Under the pieces are notes generated by a model. It had not been told where the DNA came from, did not search any database, and worked only from the letters and a program-made list of their open reading frames with translations. This document shows positions 8,004-16,522 of a stretch of 64,000 bases of DNA, piece by piece. The DNA is from Lederbergia citri (GTDB taxonomy: Bacteria > Bacillota > Bacilli > Bacillales > Bacillaceae_C): assembly GCF_018343625.1 (NCBI RefSeq), contig NZ_JAGYPG010000002.1, forward strand, positions 1,469,280 to 1,533,279. Direction: 5' to 3'. How positions within the stretch are numbered: the first letter of the stretch is position 1; every line of letters begins with the position of its first letter. Both the position numbers and the translations under genes were made by a program.

Positions 8004-9461
8004 GTGAAAAAAAGGGTTTCTGTTTTAGCTCTACTTTTACTTTTATTCGGAAATGTATTTGGAGCTTTTCACCTAGTAGCTGCCCAGACTCCTGATATTG
8101 ATTCCTCATCTAACACTAATGTCACAACAACCTCAGAAGCTTGGGAACCTGCAGACAAACCACCTGCCAATCGTGTCGTTGGTTACTTTGCTAGCTGGTC
8201 GACGTACGGATCTTTTAACATCATGAGGGATTTGGACGCCAGTCGACTAACGCATCTTAATTATGCCTTCGCGGTCATTAGTAATGATTTAAAGGTCGTT
8301 ATGGGTGATCCTGAAATTGATCCAATAAATTTTGAAGAAATTGCTTTATTAAAAGAAAAATATCCGCATTTACAAACATTGATTTCAGTTGGTGGCTGGG
8401 AGGGCTCTGCAAACTTTTCGGAAGCAGCTGCCAATGAAGAATCAAGGACTATTTTTGCTGAAAGTGCGGTAGATTTTATCTTGAAATATGGTTTTGATGG
8501 GGTTGACCTCGATTGGGAGTATCCGGTTACCGGCGGTGGAACGGGAACTTATCCAAACCCAGCCGATAAGGAGAATTTCCCTCTTTTACTGGAAAAAGTG
8601 CGTGAAAAATTGGACGAGCAAGGTGAAAAAGACGGGAAGCATTACTTACTTACGATTGCAGGTGGTGCCACTGCGTCCTTTGCTAGTAATGCGTCACTCG
8701 GCTTCACTCATCAATATCTAGATTACGTTCAAATCATGACCTATGATATTCATGGACCTTGGGAATCAGTGGCTGATTTCACGGCACCGCTCTTCGATGA
8801 CAATGGTAAAACGTATAGTGTCGATAGAGGCATTCAAGCTTATTTAGATGCTGGCGTTCCTGCGGACAAGCTTGTAATGGGTATTCCATTTTATGGCTAT
8901 CAGTACAACGTAACATCAACTGAAAATAATGGCCTCCGTCAGCCAGTGAGCGGTGGTAGTGGCGCCATCACTTACAATAACATTATGAGTCAAGACTTGT
9001 TGAACAATGGATATGAGCGTTTTTGGAATGAAGGATCGAAAGTGCCTTACTTATTTAACAAAGAAACTCTCCATTTCATCAGTCACGATGACGAAGAATC
9101 GATTGGTTTAAAAGCAGAGTACATCCGAGATCGCGGGCTAGGCGGGGCAATGATATGGGAGCTTAGTCAGGATTATAGAAATCAATTGCTATCTAAAATA
9201 TACAATGTTTTGAAAGGCCCGGACATCGAACCAACTTTTGCTAATCTTTATCAATTAGTAGATAAAGCAACCATTGATCACGGTCAACAAAATGCACTCC
9301 TTGCTCATATAAAATCCGCTGAAAATGCGAAAACAGACGATCAGCGCAAGAAGCATTTGAATAACACACTAAAATTTGTGGAAGGGATGAATGGGAAACA
9401 TATCGATGCTGAATCGAGGCAGGGTATTGTGGAGTTTTTGAAGAAAATGATTGCGAATTAA
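8004..9461 (+). CDS. secreted GH18 chitinase with C-terminal FIMAH domain
   Basis: A 485-residue exported glycoside hydrolase. Residues 1-28 form a signal peptide (KKR, then [15 protein letters not shown], cleavage near AAQT). The GH18 barrel starts at [13 protein letters not shown] (about 52) and has [11 protein letters not shown] and the catalytic [11 protein letters not shown], with Glu of DWE as acid/base; [10 protein letters not shown] and [11 protein letters not shown] close the barrel. The last 70 residues ([20 protein letters not shown] onward) match the FIMAH helical module found at the C-terminus of Bacillus exoenzymes. The start is GTG with AGGAGG 7 bases upstream. It should cut beta-1,4-GlcNAc polymers outside the cell. 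Confidence 0.93.
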   Translation: MKKRVSVLALLLLLFGNVFGAFHLVAAQTPDIDSSSNTNVTTTSEAWEPADKPPANRVVGYFASWSTYGSFNIMRDLDASRLTHLNYAFAVISNDLKVVMGDPEIDPINFEEIALLKEKYPHLQTLISVGGWEGSANFSEAAANEESRTIFAESAVDFILKYGFDGVDLDWEYPVTGGGTGTYPNPADKENFPLLLEKVREKLDEQGEKDGKHYLLTIAGGATASFASNASLGFTHQYLDYVQIMTYDIHGPWESVADFTAPLFDDNGKTYSVDRGIQAYLDAGVPADKLVMGIPFYGYQYNVTSTENNGLRQPVSGGSGAITYNNIMSQDLLNNGYERFWNEGSKVPYLFNKETLHFISHDDEESIGLKAEYIRDRGLGGAMIWELSQDYRNQLLSKIYNVLKGPDIEPTFANLYQLVDKATIDHGQQNALLAHIKSAENAKTDDQRKKHLNNTLKFVEGMNGKHIDAESRQGIVEFLKKMIAN

Positions 9462-9568
9462 TTGCTTTAGATAAAGGCAATTTAAAAGAATCCATGGCTC
9501 ATTTTTTATGCCAAACTGTATTGTGTATAAACCTACTAAAACGCTTGAATATTAAGGTGGAAAAAATT

Positions 9569-10063
9569 ATGAATAACAAAATCCAAAAAATCACGCCAAA
9601 CTTGTGGTTCGATACACAAGCCGAACAGGCGGCAGAGTTGTACACTTCTATTTTTAAAAATTCGAAGATAGGAAGAATCACTCACCATGGCAAAAATGAT
9701 CACGGGATACCAGAAGGAACAGTAATGACCGTGGATTTTCAACTGGAAGGACAAGAATTCGTAGCATTAAATGGTGGTCCGCAATTCAAATTCACAGAGG
9801 CAATATCATTTATCGTGAACTGTGAAGATCAAGATGAATTGGACTATTTTTGGGAAAAACTTTCCGAAGGCGGAGATGAAAAGGCTCAAAACTGCGGTTG
9901 GCTAAAAGATAAGTATGGCGTGTCGTGGCAAATTATTCCTTCCACTCTAACCGAGATGGTAAGCGACCCAGATCCAGAAAAATCGGAAAGAGTTATGAAT
10001 GCATTGCTCCAAACGAGGAGTAAAATTGACATAAAAACTTTGATGCAAGCGTATGAGGGATAA
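9569..10063 (+). CDS. VOC-fold PhnB-like protein
   Basis: A 164-residue protein of the PhnB / '3-demethylubiquinone-9 methyltransferase-like' branch of the vicinal oxygen chelate superfamily. It opens [20 protein letters not shown] and contains [22 protein letters not shown] and [17 protein letters not shown], all typical. The ubiquinone name is historical; the function is unknown. ATG 9569 has AAGGTGG 8 bases upstream; a longer frame from 9494 has no SD. It follows the chitinase by 107 bases and ends with its own terminator. Confidence 0.88.
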   Translation: MNNKIQKITPNLWFDTQAEQAAELYTSIFKNSKIGRITHHGKNDHGIPEGTVMTVDFQLEGQEFVALNGGPQFKFTEAISFIVNCEDQDELDYFWEKLSEGGDEKAQNCGWLKDKYGVSWQIIPSTLTEMVSDPDPEKSERVMNALLQTRSKIDIKTLMQAYEG

Positions 10064-10140
10064 AGTGCACTTTGCCGTTACAGACTGGGGGAAGACCGTA
10101 CCACGAGTCATTGATAACGGAAAACGTTAGTTCAGAATTT

Positions 10141-10170
10141 ACCGCCTTATAATTGATAGGGCGGTTTTTC
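10141..10170 (+). terminator. terminator of the PhnB-like gene
   Basis: ACCGCC (10141-10146) pairs with GGCGGT (10160-10165), extended inward by TTAT/ATAG, and is followed by TTTTCTTTT. It lies 78 bases past the stop codon. Confidence 0.75.
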
Positions 10171-10213
10171 TTTTGGCCAAAAATCAACAATCAAGGATAA
10201 CAGAGCCTAGATA

Positions 10214-10253
10214 AAAGGAGCTGGATCTACTAATTGGTAGAAATAGCTCCTTT
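10214..10253. terminator. hairpin between convergent genes
   Basis: AAAGGAGCT (10214-10222) pairs with AGCTCCTTT (10245-10253); the loop has its own CTAC/GTAG pairing. Read leftward it is followed by TTAT, so it may end the leftward gene at 10293. Confidence 0.55.
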
Positions 10254-10292
10254 ATTAAATGAATGCTTTTTGTTTTTTTTATTGGATGTTTT

Positions 10293-10667
10293 TCACGGGA
10301 AAAAATGTCTGATTGGAAGCATTAATCCCAGAAGAGATATGAGAATAAAGACAATTTGATGAATATGATCATTCCCTGGCGGCAGTCCACACACTAAATG
10401 CAATGTCCAGAAGATCGGGTAATACCAGAGAGTCAGCCATGCCCATCTTTCTTTTCTTCTAAAAGGCATGAGAGTGATCAGGATACCGAAAAAACCCATC
10501 CCAGTCGTTGCAATGCCAAGCGCACGCACGATTCCCAAATCATAAGATCCAGCAATTCGTGGAAACGCGGAAACCAATATCCCAAAGCCCAGAATCCCAA
10601 TTCCAGTAATAAGAAGGAACATCCAGCTAATTCTAAGTAGTATAGTCTGCTCTTTAAATTTTCCCAA
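10293..10667 (-). CDS. four-helix membrane protein, unknown
   Basis: A hydrophobic protein of about 124 residues with four predicted helices: ISWMFLLITGIGILGFGILV, LGIATTGMGFFGILITLM, the Trp-rich LTLWYYPIFWTLHLVCG and HQIVFILISLLGLMLPI. No soluble domain. TTG codons at 10673 and 10667 both follow an AAAGGG; the second has the better spacing (9 bases). I do not recognise a named family, though the layout recalls small DUF-type membrane proteins of Bacillus. No operon is evident. Confidence 0.6.
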   Translation of the reverse strand: MGKFKEQTILLRISWMFLLITGIGILGFGILVSAFPRIAGSYDLGIVRALGIATTGMGFFGILITLMPFRRKERWAWLTLWYYPIFWTLHLVCGLPPGNDHIHQIVFILISLLGLMLPIRHFFP

Positions 10668-10757
10668 GTCCAAACACCCTTTGCACGTTTACTAAGATTT
10701 ACTATACTTATTCGCGGCGAAAGTGGTTTATCCCTATTTTGTAGATGTAGCTCCCTT

Positions 10758-11138
10758 TTATATGGCAGTGCTTTGTTTATTTTCATCGAGATATTTCAAA
10801 ACTTTATCAATGACAAAAAAGATTGATACGTATGTAAAAGCAATTTTCGCGGCGGTGATAAAAATATAAAAAGAAACCCAAATTGAAAATATCCCCGCAC
10901 AAATTATCCCACATGCTAAATGCTTTATATATGACCAGCCCCAATGATTCTGTTTACTTATTGAATCAATTACTGACGAGGAAAGTACTCCTACGGTAAC
11001 CATTACTGGAACTGTAAATCCACTTACGGCAAGACCTACTAGAAAGTATTCAGATGAATTATAAGTAAAAAATACAGGGACGATAAAAAATACAATGATT
11101 GAGGCTAGAAGAGACGCTAATAACTTTCGAAATACTAT
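10758..11138 (-). CDS. membrane protein, unknown, with non-standard start
   Basis: The first ATG (11003) yields 81 residues, but the same frame stays open upstream and continues as coherent membrane protein (KIVFRKLLASLLASIIVFFI, then VFFTYNSSEYFLVGLAVSG). A strong SD AAGGGGG (11147-11153) lies 8 bases before an in-frame ATA at 11136-11138; no ATG, GTG or TTG occurs between them. The full product would be about 126 residues with three to four helices and an acidic/basic C-terminus (LKYLDENKQSTAI). Either ATA is used, the start codon has mutated, or translation starts weakly at 11003. The family is not recognised. Confidence 0.5.
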   Translation of the reverse strand: MVFRKLLASLLASIIVFFIVPVFFTYNSSEYFLVGLAVSGFTVPVMVTVGVLSSSVIDSISKQNHWGWSYIKHLACGIICAGIFSIWVSFYIFITAAKIAFTYVSIFFVIDKVLKYLDENKQSTAI

Positions 11139-11177
11139 TTTGAACGCCCCCTTGTATGGAACCCGATCATCCTATTA

Positions 11178-11531
11178 CTAGCAACGACACATCATAAGGT
11201 GGTTTCCATCTGGGTCTTTAAAATTAAAATAATGTCCATTTTCGATCTCGGTTAAAATTTCTGCGTTTTTACTTTTTACATAGCTAAATGCTTCTTCGAT
11301 ATTATTTGTAGCAAATTGGATGATTGGAGACTTGATGATCCGATCTGGCGAATATATTTTGCTATCTAATACGACATCCGGCCCCTCCATTGGTAGAACA
11401 TACAGATGGCCAAACGGAATTTCCCCATCATTTGGAACACCTAAAAGTTCGCAATACCAGTCGCGGGCTTTTTCAATATCACTTACTGGGATAAAGACAC
11501 CGCCGAGTTCATTTAAAACGGGACTTTTCAT
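11178..11531 (-). CDS. VOC family (glyoxalase-fold) protein
   Basis: A 117-residue single VOC domain with two beta-alpha-beta-beta-beta units: LGGVFIPVSDIEKARDWYCE opens the first, and NFKDPDGNHLMM closes the second. Potential metal ligands are the Asp/Glu and His of the second unit. Start ATG 11531 has GAGGAG 8 bases upstream. Members include glyoxalases, bleomycin-binding and FosB-like proteins; nothing here selects one. It lies downstream of a NUDIX gene on the same strand. Confidence 0.85.
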   Translation of the reverse strand: MKSPVLNELGGVFIPVSDIEKARDWYCELLGVPNDGEIPFGHLYVLPMEGPDVVLDSKIYSPDRIIKSPIIQFATNNIEEAFSYVKSKNAEILTEIENGHYFNFKDPDGNHLMMCRC

Positions 11532-11591
11532 GGCCAACACTCCTCTTTTTTGTATTGCTACCTACTTCTTTACGAAGAACCGATTTTCCTT

Positions 11592-12032
11592 CTATTTCAT
11601 TAATTCTTCTATGTAACTACGATACTCATCGAGAAGTCCATCAGGCAATTGATCCAAGCTAAAATATTGTAGATCGACAGATTCTTCTTTATTAATTTCA
11701 ATATTTCCTTGAACATCTTTCGTCATATAAACAGCGGAAACACAATATAGCTCGTCCTTATTTTGCAGCTTAAAGTAATATTCAGGTCCTGAAAACACAC
11801 CTAGCAGTTTTAGTTCTCCTATTATAAGCCCCGTCTCTTCCTTCACTTCACGCCTTGCTGTGTCTTCCAAGCTTTCTCCTAACTCCATTAATCCGCCTGG
11901 CAAGCCCCAGCCCCCATCCGTTCGGTGCTGCAACAGCAACTCTTTTTTCTCGTTCATTATCAGTACAACAGAACCAGTAAGAATAAGTGGTCTGTGACCA
12001 ACTAATTTCCTCAATTCCATTACGTAATCCAG
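11592..12032 (-). CDS. NUDIX hydrolase, probable CTG start
   Basis: A 146-residue NUDIX hydrolase. The NUDIX box is complete: GLMELGESLEDTARREVKEE followed by TGL (G-x5-E-x7-REVxEExG). It begins MDYVMELRKLVGHRPLILTG if translation starts at CTG 12030-12032, which is the family-like N-terminus. GAGGTG (12039-12044) is 6 bases upstream of that CTG; the alternative GTG (12039-12041) is inside the SD and the first ATG (12020) is 18 bases away. The gene begins 12 bases after the P-loop kinase gene, so the two form an operon. Substrate unknown (nucleoside diphosphate derivative expected). Confidence 0.87.
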   Translation of the reverse strand: MDYVMELRKLVGHRPLILTGSVVLIMNEKKELLLQHRTDGGWGLPGGLMELGESLEDTARREVKEETGLIIGELKLLGVFSGPEYYFKLQNKDELYCVSAVYMTKDVQGNIEINKEESVDLQYFSLDQLPDGLLDEYRSYIEELMK

Positions 12033-12044
12033 TTTGATCACCTC

Positions 12045-12605
12045 TTATAAAGAGAATCGCTCTTTTATCATTTTTGCAACTTCCTCAGCACTTATATTCG
12101 TATTGTTTATTCTCATATAATGTTCCCGATTGATTTCTCCTTCTAGTGAGTTCAATCGATACGCTTCCATTGTTTTGAGCAAATCACGTTCCGACCATTC
12201 AATGTCTCTTTTCGTAGGCTTTTGCTCTAGTCGATGTGGGCTTTTGTTCCGCTCCAATCTTTCTTCAACATCGGCTTCAAGCTCAACGATATACGCAGTT
12301 CCGCCCTTTGACTCAAAAAGATGACAAATCTCGTTAACGTAATCCCAATCTTCCTTTAAATCAAACGCCCAAACAAATGTAAAAATTAATCCTGGCAAAT
12401 CACTATTCGCTACTTCCTTAAAAATCTCCTCACGAAAAAGCCTCACCAATCTCTTCCCTGCATCCGTTCCATAACTGAAAAATGGGGCTACCATTTCGAT
12501 TGTCATATGATTGTGAAAAAGCTTCAGGTCTGTGATTTTCTCCAATTCTTGCCCAACCGTCATTTTTCCAACAGCCTGTGGGCCAACGATTAATACAAAC
12601 TTCAT
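12045..12605 (-). CDS. P-loop kinase-like ATPase
   Basis: A 186-residue P-loop NTPase resembling small-molecule kinases (shikimate/gluconate kinase-like). It opens MKFVLIVGPQAVGKMTVG: the Walker A has Met where Ser/Thr is usual, directly followed by Thr, so nucleotide binding probably persists. HNHMTIEMVAPFF and DVEERLERNKSPHR (lid-like, basic) follow. Start ATG 12605 has GAGGG upstream; the frame is open to 12638 without an SD. It is the first gene of an operon with the NUDIX hydrolase 12 bases downstream, which hints at a nucleotide-related substrate. Confidence 0.8.
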   Translation of the reverse strand: MKFVLIVGPQAVGKMTVGQELEKITDLKLFHNHMTIEMVAPFFSYGTDAGKRLVRLFREEIFKEVANSDLPGLIFTFVWAFDLKEDWDYVNEICHLFESKGGTAYIVELEADVEERLERNKSPHRLEQKPTKRDIEWSERDLLKTMEAYRLNSLEGEINREHYMRINNTNISAEEVAKMIKERFSL

Positions 12606-12659
12606 AGACGCCCTCGTTTCTTTTTTATATGAATACATTCTTTAAAGACATTCCATTTC

Positions 12660-12718
12660 CCTTTTTATTTTCTATTAAAGGTTCGAGGTAACTACGATAC
12701 CTATCTAGAAATCATTAG
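12660..12718 (-). pseudogene. relic of a NUDIX gene 3' end
   Basis: In the gap before the P-loop kinase gene, the minus strand reads FLDRYRSYLEPLIENKKG after two stops. The DNA closely matches the end of the NUDIX gene at 11592, whose product ends with LLDEYRSYIEELMK; the shared core is TATCGTAGTTAC. This looks like the surviving tail of a second NUDIX gene that once lay upstream of the kinase. Confidence 0.45.
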
Positions 12719-12722
12719 ATAA

Positions 12723-13472
12723 TTAATAATGGATTTTCTTAATCGGCCAAGCAAAAACTTGTTTAGAAGCAGAAAAATGAAGAAGGGGCTGCCTATCAAA
12801 GTATTTTTGTGGTAAAAAAGGAACCATTGAATTAACATGAATCGTCGCTTTCGCCTTACTCACCCGCCACCGATCATGGTGAATGTCTCCTCGGTATAGA
12901 TGTTTTCCCTTTGTAATAAAGAAGCAGTATCGTTCAAACAGCCAGTATTCAAGACTCTCAACTTCTGGCAAAAAAAGATCAGAATCAGATTGATAATGAA
13001 TATCAAGACTTTCTTTCAAGCTCCCCGGATGCTTCCTTTCACTCTGAAAATCAACTTTATTTTCTTTTATTTTCATTCTCATTAAGGCATGCCGATAAGG
13101 AAGAAAGGCACCGATTTTTGCTCCGATTACAGCCATCCATTTATCTGCATCAAGCGTAAAAAAGTAGATTCCAGGTGTTCCTTTATATTTAACATAAGTA
13201 CGTACGTTCAGTTCTAGGTACGAATTAAGATACGGAATTTCAGGGATTCCATGCAATCTCATATGATTCACTTCAAATGGGATAATACCTATCCAGGCTT
13301 CTCCATTAAAGAGATCCAATTCCAAATGATTTGGAACATGAGCCCTTAATAACTCTACCGGCACTCTCCAATGACAAAAAAGCAGATGATTCCACGTTTG
13401 GGTTAATACCCACGGTTTGCTGGGCAAAGGAAAAGGACGTTGGTCTGTTTCCAAAAACTCATTATGCAACAC
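12723..13472 (-). CDS. YqjF-like DUF2071 protein
   Basis: A 249-residue DUF2071 family protein (B. subtilis YqjF type). Seen are WNHLLFCHWRVPVELLRAHV near the N-terminus, GEAWIGIIPFEVNHMRLHGI, ELNVRTYVKYKGTPGIYFFT, and a C-terminal basic segment with FSASKQVFAWPIKKI. The fold is related to acetoacetate decarboxylase but the function is unknown. GTG 13472 has AAAGGGG upstream. It appears monocistronic. Confidence 0.88.
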   Translation of the reverse strand: MLHNEFLETDQRPFPLPSKPWVLTQTWNHLLFCHWRVPVELLRAHVPNHLELDLFNGEAWIGIIPFEVNHMRLHGIPEIPYLNSYLELNVRTYVKYKGTPGIYFFTLDADKWMAVIGAKIGAFLPYRHALMRMKIKENKVDFQSERKHPGSLKESLDIHYQSDSDLFLPEVESLEYWLFERYCFFITKGKHLYRGDIHHDRWRVSKAKATIHVNSMVPFLPQKYFDRQPLLHFSASKQVFAWPIKKIHY

Positions 13473-13672
13473 GTCTGCCCCTTTCTTAATTTCTTTCTTC
13501 TATACTCTTAGTTCCCTTATTTTATACACTATTAATCCAGTAAAAAAACGGAGGCTGTTTTTGCTGAGTTGATTGAGAGAATAGAAGAGACTTTACTGTA
13601 GCCGATGCTGCATGATTTGGATTAGGGGAATTCTGTAAGGCTACCCGCTATTTGAACCGAGTGCACTATACT

Positions 13673-14269
13673 TCAAATATGTACAGCAATCCGTTCCGCG
13701 ACAGTTTTAAAATAAGAATCTTCATGTGGCACGAAATCATCCTTGCTTATGTATCGACGAATAGATTCAGTTTCTGTAAGCACCAATAGTTCCTCTATTT
13801 CGCCGAAGCAAAACTGATAAAAATCTTTAACATTGGCTTTTACCATTCCTGAGACCTCTTCAACCTGTAATTTAAATGTTAATGGTTGTTCCGATTTATA
13901 TAAAAAATTGTTCCCAAACTCATGATCGATGAAATTGTCCGTTATAATTGTATTCTTAATGACACCTAATGGGATTAACTCGTTCATCGATACATCAATC
14001 CCTAATTCTTCCTGAACCTCCCTAATCCCATCTTCAACCGTTTCATGTGCAAGAATATGGCCGGCCGCCGAAATATCTAAAAGCCCTGGAAAATCAGCCT
14101 TTTCATCACTACGAATTTGGAAGTAAATATAATTCGTCTCGTTCTCTTTCCCAACAATCCAGCATTGAAACGTTTCATGCCAGTACCCTTTTGTATGTAC
14201 TTCTCTCCGAGATTTTTTCCCTATTAAGTTTCCGAATTCATCGTATGCGTTTAGAATTTCAGTTTCCAT
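13673..14269 (-). CDS. NUDIX hydrolase, IPP-isomerase-like
   Basis: A 198-residue NUDIX protein of the isopentenyl-diphosphate isomerase-like / YfcD branch. It opens TEILNAYDEFGNLIGKKSRR, then HTKGYWHETFQCWIVG and the box AAGHILAHETVEDGIREVQE followed by ELGI. An AGGAG lies 11 bases before the ATG. Members of this branch are often annotated as IPP isomerase, but usually lack its full active site, so a phosphohydrolase acting on an unknown substrate is more likely. Alone between two short gaps. Confidence 0.85.
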   Translation of the reverse strand: METEILNAYDEFGNLIGKKSRREVHTKGYWHETFQCWIVGKENETNYIYFQIRSDEKADFPGLLDISAAGHILAHETVEDGIREVQEELGIDVSMNELIPLGVIKNTIITDNFIDHEFGNNFLYKSEQPLTFKLQVEEVSGMVKANVKDFYQFCFGEIEELLVLTETESIRRYISKDDFVPHEDSYFKTVAERIAVHI

Positions 14270-14318
14270 GACTTATTAATCTCCTATTTAAATCATATTC
14301 TCATTAATAATTAGCAAT

Positions 14319-14666
14319 TTATTTATCCGTCTCCAGCAACTCAACACTATTTCCATCCGGATCTTTTACAACAGCTCGCTTCCCCCAAGGACTTACACTC
14401 GGTTCAGTTATAATTTTCGTACTTCTTAATTTAAGAGAAGCGACCACACTTTCCATGTTTTCTATATTAAACCCAATACGTATTTCGTTAACTTGTTGTG
14501 CTGCTGGATAAATTTCAAACACAAGATGGTCGAGTTCACATGCGTAATGCTCCGGACCATTACCATGCTGTTCTTTTTGAAATTGAAGACCGAGCTCTTC
14601 GTAAAAAGCGACTGATTCCTCAAGATTTGTAGATTTAATTACTATTAGATTTAAAGTTACGCTCAA
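14319..14666 (-). CDS. VOC family protein
   Basis: A 115-residue glyoxalase/bleomycin-resistance-type protein: TLNLIVIKSTNLEESVAFYE begins the first repeat and PWGKRAVVKDPDGNSVELLE ends the second. TTG start at 14666 with AGGGG 8 bases upstream. It is the last of a minus-strand run with the methyltransferase 15 bases upstream, so the two are probably co-transcribed. Ligand unknown. Confidence 0.83.
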   Translation of the reverse strand: MSVTLNLIVIKSTNLEESVAFYEELGLQFQKEQHGNGPEHYACELDHLVFEIYPAAQQVNEIRIGFNIENMESVVASLKLRSTKIITEPSVSPWGKRAVVKDPDGNSVELLETDK

Positions 14667-14681
14667 TTAATAAACCCCTAT

Positions 14682-15443
14682 TCATACCTTTTTAGCGATG
14701 CAAAACATCTCCGCAAATTCATTTACGATTTTTATATTAGGATTATTCTTTACATCCGCTTTCATTTTTTCTAGACCTACTCGGTATTCTTCATCACTGA
14801 TTAATGTTAGCACTGAAATATCCCTATTTTCTGCGTAAACTAAGTAATCTGCTACTTTAACTTCTTCCATTCGATAAGCGATTTTCAAATTGACTTCAAA
14901 CTCTCTTTTTAAAAGCTCCTTGAAAATAAGGTTTTTATCCCAATATCTTTTCCTATCTTCTTCATAGGCAGAAGGAAAATAATGATAAACCCACCATTGA
15001 GGCATATCTTGGATAGCAATGTTATGTAATTTATAGATTCCGTTCTTTACGAGGATGCGATGAATTTCATCTAGCGCTTGGTCCTTTTTAGTAAAATGAT
15101 GAAAAGCGTAGTTATTTGAAATGAAGTCAAAAGTACCCGATTTGTACGGCATTTCTTCAGCAAATCCGTGAGTAAAAGAGACTTCATTTACTTTTCCCTT
15201 TGCTTTTTTCAACATCTCTTCTGAGGCATCTAATCCATGCCAATAGATGCGCTCATCCTTAAAAGCTTTTACCTGTTTTTTTAGATAATTACCGGTACCA
15301 CAGGCTAAATCCAGTATGTGAAAAGATGGTTTTGCTGTTTTTTCTATGTACTCTTTAATGTCATGATCGAATTGAACTTCTTTTATTCTAAATGGATTTT
15401 GATCATACTTATCGGCAATCTTTGAATAGTCGGTTACCTTCAT
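14682..15443 (-). CDS. class I SAM-dependent methyltransferase
   Basis: A 253-residue methyltransferase of the UbiE/Methyltransf_11 type: motif I ILDLACGTGNYLKK near residue 43, then WHGLDASEEMLKKAK, FDFISNNYAFHHF (motif IV region) and LDEIHRILVKNGIYKLHN. The C-terminal third is helical and contains YHYFPSAYEEDRKRYWDK, seen in several Bacillus paralogues. ATG 15443 has GAAGGTG 6 bases upstream, better than GTG 15452. Substrate not deducible. Confidence 0.87.
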   Translation of the reverse strand: MKVTDYSKIADKYDQNPFRIKEVQFDHDIKEYIEKTAKPSFHILDLACGTGNYLKKQVKAFKDERIYWHGLDASEEMLKKAKGKVNEVSFTHGFAEEMPYKSGTFDFISNNYAFHHFTKKDQALDEIHRILVKNGIYKLHNIAIQDMPQWWVYHYFPSAYEEDRKRYWDKNLIFKELLKREFEVNLKIAYRMEEVKVADYLVYAENRDISVLTLISDEEYRVGLEKMKADVKNNPNIKIVNEFAEMFCIAKKV

Positions 15444-15481
15444 TTCCAACACCTTCTTTTTTAATCAGTTAAGTCACTCTA

Positions 15482-15934
15482 CTACCTTTTTTCAGCTATC
15501 CTTTTCAACTCTTTAGCACGATGTATAATAAACTTTCTCATATATTTTTCTAAAAATAATGTATCTGCTATTTTTCCAAGAATGCCAAAAGGAGATTTAT
15601 AAGAAAAAGTATCTTTCATAATAGTTCCTGTGCCACTTTCTATAAATTCGTGTCTATGCGTGAAAGAGTGGAATGCTCCCTTCACCATCACATCTGTAAA
15701 CTTATATGGTTTTTCCATTTCAATTATCTTCGCTGTTAATTTTTGTTTTACTCCAAAATGGATGGCTTCCCAAGTTACTGTATCGCCATTTTCCATCAAC
15801 CCAACCGTAACGCCACCAATTGCTTTTTCCTTTGTTTTACTTGTTGTTTCTGTATGTACTTCTACGTTTCTCGCAAGGTCAAAACAAACATTGATAGGTG
15901 CATTAATATATATATCGTGTTTAATTGTAAGCAT
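15482..15934 (-). CDS. SRPBCC (START-like) family protein
   Basis: A 150-residue protein with the SRPBCC helix-grip fold. It opens LTIKHDIYINAPINVCFDLA, then GDTVTWEAIHFGVKQKL, HSFTHRHEF and DTFSYKSPFGILGKIADTLF, typical of the 'cell division inhibitor/coenzyme Q-binding-like' subgroup. ATG 15934 follows GAGG at 10 bases. Next to it (13 bases) is the histidine phosphatase gene on the same strand. Function unknown; lipid-like ligand binding is the family theme. Confidence 0.82.
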   Translation of the reverse strand: MLTIKHDIYINAPINVCFDLARNVEVHTETTSKTKEKAIGGVTVGLMENGDTVTWEAIHFGVKQKLTAKIIEMEKPYKFTDVMVKGAFHSFTHRHEFIESGTGTIMKDTFSYKSPFGILGKIADTLFLEKYMRKFIIHRAKELKRIAEKR

Positions 15935-15946
15935 GTTTTGTTTACC

Positions 15947-16516
15947 TCATTTATTTTTCGTAAAGGTCGTATATTCCCAGTGCTTAGAACTTGTTTTTCT
16001 TGCACTAACCCAACCTAGCTTTTTTAGTTCCTTTACGATCAGCATATTGAAAAATCCATGTCCTACCAAAACAACTTGTTGGTGTTCTTTTGCATAATGA
16101 ATTAACAGTATTGATGCTTTTTCCGCTCTCTTTTTTGCTTCTCTTAAAGACTCGCATCCTCGTGAATAACCGATAAACCAAAGGCAGCGCAAAAGCACTG
16201 CCCACATGTTTGCGTTTAACTTTAAACCGAATAATTTTGTTAATGGAATGGGTAATTCCGTTTCGCGAAACAAGGGGTCGGAATTCGCATGTATATCGGG
16301 ATTTAATAGCTTTGCAGACTCAATGGAACGTGTCAAATCGCTCGTAATGACTATTTTTGCTGCTGCTATTTTTTCGAGAGTTTCTAAAGGATATGAAGTT
16401 TTCTCACATACCCCATGGCGATCATATTTTGCAACCCAATTTTTGAACTCTTGACAAGTGATTGGTTTATCTTCGGTCCACTGAGATTTCCCATGTCTTA
16501 TTAACGAAATTTCCAT
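15947..16516 (-). CDS. histidine phosphatase family protein
   Basis: A 189-residue phosphoglycerate-mutase-like phosphatase. The catalytic LIRHGKSQW is at residues 5-13, a second Arg is in SDLTRSIESAKLL, and the second His is in VVLVGHGFFNMLI. Its central part (LKLNANMWAVLLRCLWFIGY) is unusually hydrophobic, and the family's usual RE.xxGxxEG segment is shortened to FRETELPIPL. It is 6 bases from the VOC gene upstream, so it belongs to a four-gene run with HAD and CPBP genes. Confidence 0.85.
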   Translation of the reverse strand: MEISLIRHGKSQWTEDKPITCQEFKNWVAKYDRHGVCEKTSYPLETLEKIAAAKIVITSDLTRSIESAKLLNPDIHANSDPLFRETELPIPLTKLFGLKLNANMWAVLLRCLWFIGYSRGCESLREAKKRAEKASILLIHYAKEHQQVVLVGHGFFNMLIVKELKKLGWVSARKTSSKHWEYTTFTKNK

Positions 16517-16522
16517 AAACGA

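Noticed and set aside
9494..9568. Longer start for the PhnB-like protein
   Set aside because: The upstream extension has no SD and does not resemble the family; ATG 9569 has a clear SD.
13473..13672. Small gene between DUF2071 and the NUDIX gene
   Set aside because: Only a short fragment (AVFAELIERIEETLL) without start or SD is visible.
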